In this document: positions 50,838 to 57,786 of the stretch, piece after piece | How positions within the stretch are numbered: position 1 is the stretch's first letter | How the letters are laid out: the number at the start of each line of letters is the position of its first letter | DNA from: Nakamurella lactea DSM 19367 | Lineage (GTDB): Bacteria; Actinomycetota; Actinomycetes; Mycobacteriales; Nakamurellaceae | NCBI RefSeq assembly: GCF_000426645.1 | Contig: NZ_AUFT01000001.1 | Coordinates: forward strand, 124,001-188,000 | Direction of reading: 5' to 3' | Length of the DNA stretch: 64,000 nucleotides | Position numbers and translations under genes: made by a program | Notes under the pieces: generated by a model | The model's database searches: none | The model's input: the letters and a program-made list of their open reading frames with translations, nothing else | Told to the model about the DNA's origin: nothing

Positions 50838-52015
50838 ATCTCGAAGACCTCGCACGCCGGGGTCCGACAGTTGCAACTGGGATGCCGCGCAAGGAGTTCG
50901 CGCCAAGCTTCCAAGCCGTCGGCCCGGACTCCTACGAACTACTCACGCTGACCGAGGACGCCACGGCGGCGATCGAAGAACTGCGGCTGCTGGGCGTCAC
51001 CGTGCCCGAGGGATTCGTCCCCAGGCTCGTTGAAGCTAAGCACGACCCGGCGGCGTGGCACCGTGACGAAGCGTTCACCAACGGCAAGAGGACTCCGGCC
51101 GTTACGCGCGGGATCGTTCGGCGACGGTGGCTGTTCGACTTCGCAGCGATGCCCGCACAGGACGTGAAGCGCCTTGTCGACTGGGTAATGGAACGCAAGC
51201 CTGCCGCGACAATCAAGGACCCCGACGTCGACTCTGCCGTGGCTGTCCCGTCCGACTGGCAGCTCGGCAAGGTCGACTCTCGCGGCGGCACCAAAGAAAC
51301 GATCAACCGCGTCATGGACGGCATCGATCAGGCCGTCGACCTCTTCCGATCCATGAAGCCCAAGCGAATCCGCGTGTTCGATCCAGGCGACATCCTGGAG
51401 AACTTCGACAACACGCCAGGCCAGTCGTTCACCAACGATCTGTCGCTACCCGAACAGGTAGACCTGGCTGCCACGCTGACCACGCGCATGCTGAAGTCGT
51501 TCGCGGAAGTGGCGCCCACCGATTACTACGCGGTGCCCTCGAATCACTGCCAATGGCGGCGCGGTGGCAAGGCCGCGGGTAAGCCTGCGGACGACTGGGG
51601 TATCAACAACGCCCGGCAGCTCGCTCGCGTGTTTGGTGAGGCAGGACGTGATGACATCACGATCACGATCCCCGAGCCATTCCGAGAGTCGCTGGTTGTT
51701 GACATCGACGGTCTGCCAATCGGTATGGCTCACGGGCACCAGGCCAACAACCCGGACAAGCTAGTCGACTGGTGGCGCGGTCAGACGTTCGGCAATCAGC
51801 CGATGGCGGCTGCACGGCTGGCGATCTTCGGGCACTACCACTCCTGGCGATTGCAGGAGGTCGGCGACTCGAAACATCTGCTGGTTGCGAAGACCAGCGA
51901 TAGTGGATCGTCGTGGTTCACCAACCTGAAGGGCGAGGATTCATCCCCCGGCATGGTGACGTTCACCGTTACCGATGGCCGATGGAACCACCTGCAAGTT
52001 GTGGGGGGCGTGTGA
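50834..52015 (+). CDS. Calcineurin-like metallophosphoesterase
   Basis: 393 residues from GTG 50834. Metallophosphoesterase motifs run in order: SDWQLGKVD (metal Asp), FDPGDILENF (GDxxE-like), SNHCQWRRG (N-H), MAHGHQAN and FGHYHSWRL (GHxH). The N-terminal ~90 residues are a helical extension. Substrate could be nucleic acid or phosphomonoesters. It is odd to find it between tail and lysis genes, grouped with an HNH protein and nucleotide-metabolism proteins. Confidence 0.8.
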   Translation: MNLEDLARRGPTVATGMPRKEFAPSFQAVGPDSYELLTLTEDATAAIEELRLLGVTVPEGFVPRLVEAKHDPAAWHRDEAFTNGKRTPAVTRGIVRRRWLFDFAAMPAQDVKRLVDWVMERKPAATIKDPDVDSAVAVPSDWQLGKVDSRGGTKETINRVMDGIDQAVDLFRSMKPKRIRVFDPGDILENFDNTPGQSFTNDLSLPEQVDLAATLTTRMLKSFAEVAPTDYYAVPSNHCQWRRGGKAAGKPADDWGINNARQLARVFGEAGRDDITITIPEPFRESLVVDIDGLPIGMAHGHQANNPDKLVDWWRGQTFGNQPMAAARLAIFGHYHSWRLQEVGDSKHLLVAKTSDSGSSWFTNLKGEDSSPGMVTFTVTDGRWNHLQVVGGV

Positions 52016-52527
52016 TGAAGACCTGTTCAATCGAGGATTGCGAGCGGTCGGCATGGGCGCGCGGATGGTGCGCGAAGCACTACCAACGTTGGCGCTCGAA
52101 CGGAGATCCGACCGTGGCTCAAGTGCGCACCCGGGCCATATGTGATCAGCCCGACTGTGACGATCCGACCATCGGCCGACAGATGTGCCGCAAGCACTAC
52201 CTTCGGTGGTACAAGTACGGCGACCCAACCGCTCTGCATAAGGGTGGTGCATCCGGCCAGGACCACTACCTTTGGGCTGGCGCGGCTGTCGGATACCGCG
52301 CACTACATAATCGACTCGCCGTCGCCCGGGGCAAGGCGTCGAGCTATCAATGCGCCCACTGCGCCGCGCCGGCAGTCGAGTGGGCGTACGACCACCGCGA
52401 TCCGAACGTATTGACTAGCGACCGCGGCCTGCCGTACAGCACTGATCTTGATCACTATCACCCATTGTGTCATGGCTGCCATGTCCGACTGGACAAGTCT
52501 GGCGCTCACCTGATCGGAGCCTCCTGA
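52015..52527 (+). CDS. HNH endonuclease with N-terminal Cys/His repeats (homing type)
   Basis: 170 residues from ATG 52015. Two tandem zinc-like units (CSIEDCERSAWARGWCAKHYQRW and CDQPDCDDPTIGRQMCRKHYLRW) precede an HNH domain with YQCAHC, YDHRDP and LDHYHPLCHGCHVRLD. This arrangement is typical of free-standing phage homing endonucleases. It sits between two metabolic genes and may have inserted there. Confidence 0.8.
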   Translation: MKTCSIEDCERSAWARGWCAKHYQRWRSNGDPTVAQVRTRAICDQPDCDDPTIGRQMCRKHYLRWYKYGDPTALHKGGASGQDHYLWAGAAVGYRALHNRLAVARGKASSYQCAHCAAPAVEWAYDHRDPNVLTSDRGLPYSTDLDHYHPLCHGCHVRLDKSGAHLIGAS

Positions 52528-52811
52528 TGCGTGTCTACATCTCCGGCCCGATGACCGGAATACCTGGTCTCAACTTCACGGCATTCAATGACGCAGAAGT
52601 CAGGCTCAAAGCTGCTGGCTACGGCGTATCGAACCCTGCAGCCAAGGGCGAGATCGACGGCTTCACGTGGTCAGACTATCTGCGGGTTGACCTCCGCGAA
52701 CTGACCACGTGCGGCGGCATCTACCTGTTGCCCGGCTGGGAGAACTCCAAGGGTGCGTGCCTGGAATACCACGTCGCCAAGGAACTTGGACTGACGGAGG
52801 TTCGCCTGTGA
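52527..52811 (+). CDS. DUF4406 protein (nucleoside 2-deoxyribosyltransferase-like fold)
   Basis: 94 residues from ATG 52527. VYISGPMTGIPGLNFTAFNDAE, then LPGWENSKGACLEYHVAKELGL is the full DUF4406 signature, related to nucleoside 2-deoxyribosyltransferases. It probably acts on nucleotides; phage members lie beside dNTP-modifying genes, as here. Confidence 0.88.
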   Translation: MRVYISGPMTGIPGLNFTAFNDAEVRLKAAGYGVSNPAAKGEIDGFTWSDYLRVDLRELTTCGGIYLLPGWENSKGACLEYHVAKELGLTEVRL

Positions 52812-53146
52812 CCGCAAAGGAAGTGCGGGTCACATCCGAGACGGGCGGCCAGAAGGGGACCAAGCTCGCACGCTACGACCTGATCCCCAGCGAGGCATTG
52901 CGCACTGTAGCCGAGTTGTACGGCAAGGGCGCCGAGAAGTACGACGATCACAACTGGGCCAAGGGCTATGACTGGTCACTCTCCTTCGCCGCACTCCAAC
53001 GCCACGCCTGGCAATTCTGGGCCGGCGAGAACAACGACGAAGAGACTGGCCTGCCACACATGGCATCCGTCGCCTTCCATGCCCTCGCACTGATCACGTT
53101 CATGACCGAGCACCCCGAGTACGACAACCGGCCCGGCACTGGCTGA
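52808..53146 (+). CDS. dATP/dGTP diphosphohydrolase N-terminal domain-like protein (DUF5664 type)
   Basis: 112 residues from GTG 52808. GTKLARYDLIPSEALRTVAELYGKGAEKYDDHNWAKGYDWS and RHAWQFWAGENNDEETGLPHMASVAFHALAL match the family annotated as dATP/dGTP diphosphohydrolase N-terminal domain, an all-helical nucleotide-hydrolase relative. It may adjust the dNTP pool during infection. Coupled to DUF4406. Confidence 0.78.
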   Translation: MTAKEVRVTSETGGQKGTKLARYDLIPSEALRTVAELYGKGAEKYDDHNWAKGYDWSLSFAALQRHAWQFWAGENNDEETGLPHMASVAFHALALITFMTEHPEYDNRPGTG

Positions 53147-53263
53147 ACCGTACCGATTCCGGTACGGAGTCGGCGTACGGCGACATTCCACATTGCCGCC
53201 GTACGGCGCATTGCATACCTGCGACCTGACGGAATGCATACCTCCCACACAAGCGAGGCACCG
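53147..53263. promoter_or_regulatory. Intergenic region with two GTACGG hairpins and GCATACCT repeats
   Basis: CCGTACCG-ATT-CCGGTACGG (about 53148-53167) and CGTACGGCG...CGCCGTACG (about 53175-53206) form successive hairpins, followed by GCATACCT twice (about 53213 and 53236). It is the longest gap in the late region and precedes the lysis-proximal genes, so a promoter or regulator site is likely. Confidence 0.4.
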
Positions 53264-53536
53264 ATGACTCACCCAATCCCCGGCGGATTACCAGCAACTC
53301 CGATCCCTTCGACGCTGGCGAAACCTCAGCCGCCCGTACTCAATCCGCCGCCGAACCTAGCGATCATCACGCTCATGGTTGAGCTGAATCGCCTGGAGGC
53401 CAAGCACAACGAGGCCCTGCGACTCATGCACTGGCACGACAAGTTGCGCCACTACCAGTGCTCCATCATGGATCAGCTGTCCGGTGAGCGGCGAGAGATC
53501 GAGCAGGCAATCAACGCGATCAAGAGGGCGATATGA
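53264..53536 (+). CDS. Hypothetical coiled-coil protein
   Basis: 90 residues from ATG 53264, with GCGAGG upstream. A Pro-rich N-terminus followed by a long helix (LMVELNRLEAKHNEALRLMHWHDKLRHYQ ...). Function unknown. Confidence 0.55.
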   Translation: MTHPIPGGLPATPIPSTLAKPQPPVLNPPPNLAIITLMVELNRLEAKHNEALRLMHWHDKLRHYQCSIMDQLSGERREIEQAINAIKRAI

Positions 53537-53709
53537 GTGAGCAACGAACCGAGATGACACGCGATCAGATCACGTTCGACTGGGCGATCTTGCGGGCCGC
53601 CACCATGTTCCGCACCGCTGAGACCGAGACGGACCGCGAGCTGATGCGCCTGTTCATGGAGCTGGGCGGCTACTTCGTTGGCCTCGCTGACACTTTGAAG
53701 GAGAGCTAG
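53533..53709 (+). CDS. Small helical protein
   Basis: 58 residues, ATG 53533 to TAG 53709, overlapping the previous stop as ATGA and abutting the next gene. Two amphipathic helices (FDWAILRAATMFRTAE and ELMRLFMELGGYFVGLADTL). Function unknown. Confidence 0.5.
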   Translation: MSEQRTEMTRDQITFDWAILRAATMFRTAETETDRELMRLFMELGGYFVGLADTLKES

Positions 53710-53892
53710 ATGACCGAACCCCGCCCCGATTCCGAAGAGCCGCAGGACGGCCACGCCCAGTACCTCCCGCAGGCCGACTGGGACGCAGTCAACGCGACTG
53801 CCGACGCCCTCGACAACCCCGAGGTCGACACCGACCAGGACGACCCGGATGCGCCGGAGGTCGATGTGGAGGTGATCCCCGATGGCGGGTGA
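53710..53892 (+). CDS. Small acidic protein upstream of endolysin
   Basis: 60 residues from ATG 53710, with about one third Asp/Glu, probably disordered. It overlaps the endolysin start by 11 nt and could couple its translation. Confidence 0.5.
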   Translation: MTEPRPDSEEPQDGHAQYLPQADWDAVNATADALDNPEVDTDQDDPDAPEVDVEVIPDGG

Positions 53893-54673
53893 TCTGGACG
53901 CCTACACCAGTTGGTCTCCGTCGCCGAACTTCTCCAGCCGCACCAGGTCTGACGATGCGGCGATCGTGCACACCGTGGAATCCGACCTGCGGGACTCGTT
54001 GGCCGTGTCGCTCGCCGGCCCGGACTGGTTCGGTTCGACCAAGGCCGGGACGTCGCCACACGCGATCGTCGGTCCGGTGTCCCGGGTCGGCACCGTGCTC
54101 CGGAAGTTCAAGTCGTGGGCTGTCGGCTCCCCCGGCAACAACATCACCTACAACATCGAGCAGACCGGGCGTGCTGCGTTCACCCGCGCACAGTGGTTGA
54201 CCACCGAAGGTCTCGCGCAGATCAGCAACGTCGCGCTAGTCATCGCCGACTGGGCGAAGGCCAAGGGCGCCACCAAGCCTCCAACCCGCGGCACCCGCGA
54301 CGAACTCCGCCGGTACGCGAACGGGGAGAACGTCGGTCTGCGCTACTACGGCCACGTCGACGTCACCGACACCCTCGGCGGCACCACACACACCGACCCC
54401 GGCGACCAGTACCCGTACGACGTTCTGCAAGCCCAGATCAACCTGCATTTCGGCATCGGGCCGACACCGACACCAGTCCAGGAGGACGACATGCCACTGA
54501 ACGCCGCCGACAAGGCGTGGATCCAGACCGCGATCACCAACACCATCCGCAAGGAAGCTGGTCCGGCCGTGTGGAGGACGAAGCTCAAGGGCGGGTTCCT
54601 GAACGCAGGTGCCGGTGCCGCACTGGCTGACGTGTTCACCCAGGTCCGCAAGCTCCGAGGTCAGGGCAAGTGA
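53882..54673 (+). CDS. lysA: Endolysin, N-acetylmuramoyl-L-alanine amidase (Amidase_2)
   Basis: 263 residues from ATG 53882. The zinc ligands of the Amidase_2 fold are apparent: His30 in IVHTVES and the C-terminal THTDPGD (His170), with SPHAIVGP as the usual middle strand. The last ~75 residues are a separate segment that may bind the wall. It degrades peptidoglycan once the holin opens the membrane. Note that the window has no lysin B gene. Confidence 0.85.
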   Translation: MAGDLDAYTSWSPSPNFSSRTRSDDAAIVHTVESDLRDSLAVSLAGPDWFGSTKAGTSPHAIVGPVSRVGTVLRKFKSWAVGSPGNNITYNIEQTGRAAFTRAQWLTTEGLAQISNVALVIADWAKAKGATKPPTRGTRDELRRYANGENVGLRYYGHVDVTDTLGGTTHTDPGDQYPYDVLQAQINLHFGIGPTPTPVQEDDMPLNAADKAWIQTAITNTIRKEAGPAVWRTKLKGGFLNAGAGAALADVFTQVRKLRGQGK

Positions 54674-54957
54674 ACGGCGACACGATCCCGTCGCTGATCA
54701 GGACCTGGGTCCCGCTGGCCGTGGCTTGGCTGGTCGGATTCCTTGCGTCACTGGGGATCCAGGTCGACTCCGGTACACAGGCGGCTCTTGCGTCTGCGAT
54801 CGGCGCCATCGTCGCGGGGGCCTACTACGCCGCCGTCCGTTGGGCCGAGCAGCGCTGGCCGTGGGTCGGCAGGTTCCTGGGCTCCACGAAGCAGCCGGTC
54901 TACGCAGACATGCACATTGCCCGCGTGAAGGGAGATCCGAATGGCCCTGCCAGCTGA
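54670..54957 (+). CDS. Holin
   Basis: 95 residues from GTG 54670, overlapping the endolysin stop. Two transmembrane helices (WVPLAVAWLVGFLASLGI and LASAIGAIVAGAYYAAV) with a short loop, then a basic cytoplasmic tail, the layout of class II holins of actinobacteriophages. It determines lysis timing. Confidence 0.8.
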   Translation: MNGDTIPSLIRTWVPLAVAWLVGFLASLGIQVDSGTQAALASAIGAIVAGAYYAAVRWAEQRWPWVGRFLGSTKQPVYADMHIARVKGDPNGPAS

Positions 54958-56011
54958 CCTACTCGCAGCGCACGTCACCGGCCGGGTGGTCGACGGAACG
55001 ACTGGCGCAGTCATCCCGATCATCGTGGAGTTCGTCCCGAACTTCACCGTCCTCAACGACCTGCCCGGCGGAACCGACCCTAGCGACACTGGCTCCATCG
55101 TCGTCGGATTCCCGACGCTGATCTCCGTCGACAACTCGACCGACCACACGAACACCGGCGGCATCTGGGACTACGCAGCAGATGCCGCGGACGGAACCTT
55201 CAACGTCACGCTTCTGGGCTACTCGGACGGCGTGAACGGTAAGGGCTACACGTACACCGTCACCGTGAAGCGCAAGTCCGACGGCACACAGCTCTTGTCC
55301 CCGTGGAATTTCAAGATCCAGGCGGGCGCAACCGTTGACCTGTCCGCGATGGCACCCGTTGCAGCTTCGGGCGGCTCGTCCGTCTCCGTCGTCAACGTCG
55401 GCGGAAGTGGTGGCGGCGGCACTGGGGCATGGGCTGACATCACCGGCAAGCCCGCATTCATCGCTGCGGGATCCACCGCCGCGGCTGCACGTACCGCGAT
55501 CGGTGCCACGGACCTCGTGCTAGGTACCAGTGCGACAACGGCGAAGGCTGGCAACGCGCACGACGCATGGTCGGACATCACGAGCAAGCCTGCCGTCATT
55601 GCTGCCGGTGCGGATCAGGCCGCAGCACGTGCCGCCATCGCCGCCGGGACTTCCAGCCTGGTCACTGGCACGACTGCCGGAACTGCTGCGGCGGGCAACG
55701 ATTCGCGACTGTCGGATGCTCGGGTGCCGCTCTCGCACACTCACGTCCCCACCGACATCACCGGATCCGGGACCGTCGGCCGCGCCGTCCTGGCCACCAG
55801 CACCGAGGGTGCTGCCCGTACTGCCGTGGGCATGTCGGCTCTCGGTTCATCCCTCGTGACCGCCGCCGATCAGGCCGCGATGAAGTCGATCATCGGCGTG
55901 ACCGACGGAGCCGATGGTGCACCGGGTGTCGGTGTCCTCGTTCTCGGTCCGTCCGACGCAGTCCCTGGCGGCACTGCTGCCAATACCGTCATCGTTCGAA
56001 AGGTCTCCTGA
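54941..56011 (+). CDS. Tail fibre protein with repeat region
   Basis: 356 residues from ATG 54941, preceded by GGGAGA. The N-terminal ~130 residues form a beta domain (HVTGRVVDGTTGAVIPIIVEFVPN). The middle holds repeats of W-[AS]-D-I-T-x-K-P-A-x-I-A-A-G and AAAARTAIGA type, as in trimeric fibre shafts, then LSDARVPLSHTH. The end is a short Gly-rich cap. It likely binds the host surface. Confidence 0.78.
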   Translation: MALPADLLAAHVTGRVVDGTTGAVIPIIVEFVPNFTVLNDLPGGTDPSDTGSIVVGFPTLISVDNSTDHTNTGGIWDYAADAADGTFNVTLLGYSDGVNGKGYTYTVTVKRKSDGTQLLSPWNFKIQAGATVDLSAMAPVAASGGSSVSVVNVGGSGGGGTGAWADITGKPAFIAAGSTAAAARTAIGATDLVLGTSATTAKAGNAHDAWSDITSKPAVIAAGADQAAARAAIAAGTSSLVTGTTAGTAAAGNDSRLSDARVPLSHTHVPTDITGSGTVGRAVLATSTEGAARTAVGMSALGSSLVTAADQAAMKSIIGVTDGADGAPGVGVLVLGPSDAVPGGTAANTVIVRKVS

Positions 56012-56012
56012 C

Positions 56013-56366
56013 ATGCCCCTCAATGACACCGCCCTCAACTACGGGAATGCCGCGATCCAGGTCGACAAGCTGAAGTATGCGTCGCTGCATCTGAGCCTCC
56101 CGAATAGCTCCGGCAGTGGCACCACCTCAGCCGCCCGGAAGCTCATCGTCTGGGACACCGCCGCGAGTGGCGACATGATCGCCACCACCGATCTCCTGTT
56201 CACCGGCGGCGCATCGCTCGGGACTGTGGGATGGGTTGGATTCTGGGATGCAGGTCCGACCGGCGGCAACTTCATGGGCTACCTGTCCGTGACCGGCGAT
56301 GGTGCGTTCAATGCTTCGGGCGAGTACACGCTGACCGGCATCACCATCACCGGCACGGCGTCCTGA
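56013..56366 (+). CDS. Short tail fibre-like protein
   Basis: 117 residues from ATG 56013. MPLNDTALNYGNAAIQVDKLKYASLHLSLPNSSGSG and WVGFWDAGPTGGNFMGYLSVTG match a conserved type of small phage fibre protein. It presumably assembles with the neighbouring fibre. Confidence 0.7.
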   Translation: MPLNDTALNYGNAAIQVDKLKYASLHLSLPNSSGSGTTSAARKLIVWDTAASGDMIATTDLLFTGGASLGTVGWVGFWDAGPTGGNFMGYLSVTGDGAFNASGEYTLTGITITGTAS

Positions 56367-57757
56367 TGCGGCGCCAACTCGCGGTACTGATCGCGGGGGG
56401 CGCGCTGGTTCTGACGGGGGTCGGTGTCGCTGCTGCGGCTGGAACGTCGGCCGCGCCTGAGTGTGCTGGGCCGACCGATCCGTCATCCCTGGCGCAGGTC
56501 CAGGCATGGGAAGCGTGTCGCTTCGATGCGTTGCAGGCGGCCGTGTCCAAGCCGCCTGTCACCGTCGACCACACGACCACTGAGACCACGACCGAGGTCA
56601 GCGTCGTCACCGGCGCACCCACCACGGTTGACCGCACGGTGACGCAGACGGTTCCGACCACGGTCATGCAGACCGTCACGGCCAGGACCACGGTTCGCAC
56701 CACCATTCCCGGACCTACCGTCACTGTGACGGAATCGGGTGGGGTCACCGCACCCGAAACCTCCACGCCTGAACCGACTTCCGAGGCTCCGACCACCTCG
56801 ACCACCACGCCGACGTCGTCTGACCCTGTCCCCGCTGGTGATTGCGTCGGCGCCGCGAACACTCCCGGCGGTGCTGATCCTTGGGGCGGGTGCTGGCCCG
56901 GCGCGCAGAACACCGGCTACCCGCACGGACTCCCCGGCGACACCCGCGCGCCCGTCACATTGAAGGCGTACACCGGACCGACCACGATCCGATCCTGCGG
57001 CGTCGTCATCGATTCCAAGATCGTCCCGCAAGACCTGCTGATCGAAGCGGGCAACGGCACCAACCTCGACAAGCCCTGTGTCACCATCAAGAACTCGCTC
57101 GTCAAGGGCGTCATCTTCGCCGAGCAATCCAACTACGGACCGGTCTTGATCAGCGACACCGAGGTTGTACCCGATGGCCTGTCATGGTGGGAGAACATCG
57201 GCCGCAGTAACTTCCGGGCAATCCGCGTCAACTCCCACGGCTCGCAGGGTGTCATCAAGTGCGACCAGAACTGTGAGGCAATCGACTCCTGGGTGCACGG
57301 CATGGAAGTCGGCAAGTCCTACCACTACAACGCGTTCGGCGGCAACGGCACGAACGGGTTCCTGATCAAGCACAACTATGGGACGTGCGGCGACTGGTCC
57401 TCGACCGAGGCCGGCCTGACCGGTGACGCCGGCTGCTCTGCGGTGATCGGCTTCTACGGCGACTTCGCGCAGAACCAGAACATCACCATCACTCGCAATC
57501 ACCTCGCCTCCACATTCGCGGGCGACCAGGACCGGCAGGCGGGCTACTGCATCAACCCCGGCTACTACCCCGGCAAGCCCTACCCCGACACGAAGAACAT
57601 CAGCGTCACTGACAACGTGTTCGGTCGTGGCGGTTCCGGCAAGTGTGGCGTGTTCGGGCCGAGCAACAGCCTGAACGGCGTGGGCAAGCCGAACGGAAAC
57701 GTGTGGTCCGACAACCGCTACGACGACGGGACGCCGATCGCTCGCGTTGAGGAATAG
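56366..57757 (+). CDS. Secreted right-handed beta-helix protein with Thr-rich linker
   Basis: 463 residues starting in a TGATG overlap. A clear signal peptide (RRQLAVLIAGGALVLTGVGVAAAAG) is followed by a Thr/Val/Pro-rich linker (about 60-155) and a C-terminal ~300-residue domain with the rung pattern of a parallel beta-helix (CVTIKNSLVKGVIF, GPVLISDTEVV, FLIKHNYGTCGDW, NITITRNHLAS). Pectate-lyase-like spikes have this fold. A Sec signal on a phage protein in the fibre cassette is unusual; it may be exported by the lysogen or degrade a surface polymer. Confidence 0.75.
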   Translation: MRRQLAVLIAGGALVLTGVGVAAAAGTSAAPECAGPTDPSSLAQVQAWEACRFDALQAAVSKPPVTVDHTTTETTTEVSVVTGAPTTVDRTVTQTVPTTVMQTVTARTTVRTTIPGPTVTVTESGGVTAPETSTPEPTSEAPTTSTTTPTSSDPVPAGDCVGAANTPGGADPWGGCWPGAQNTGYPHGLPGDTRAPVTLKAYTGPTTIRSCGVVIDSKIVPQDLLIEAGNGTNLDKPCVTIKNSLVKGVIFAEQSNYGPVLISDTEVVPDGLSWWENIGRSNFRAIRVNSHGSQGVIKCDQNCEAIDSWVHGMEVGKSYHYNAFGGNGTNGFLIKHNYGTCGDWSSTEAGLTGDAGCSAVIGFYGDFAQNQNITITRNHLASTFAGDQDRQAGYCINPGYYPGKPYPDTKNISVTDNVFGRGGSGKCGVFGPSNSLNGVGKPNGNVWSDNRYDDGTPIARVEE

Positions 57758-57786
57758 CCCGCCGCCGACTAGCTGATTGGAGCACC

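Noticed and set aside
53882-54957. A lysin B gene in the lysis cassette
   Set aside because: No serine-esterase motif or suitable frame occurs next to endolysin and holin.
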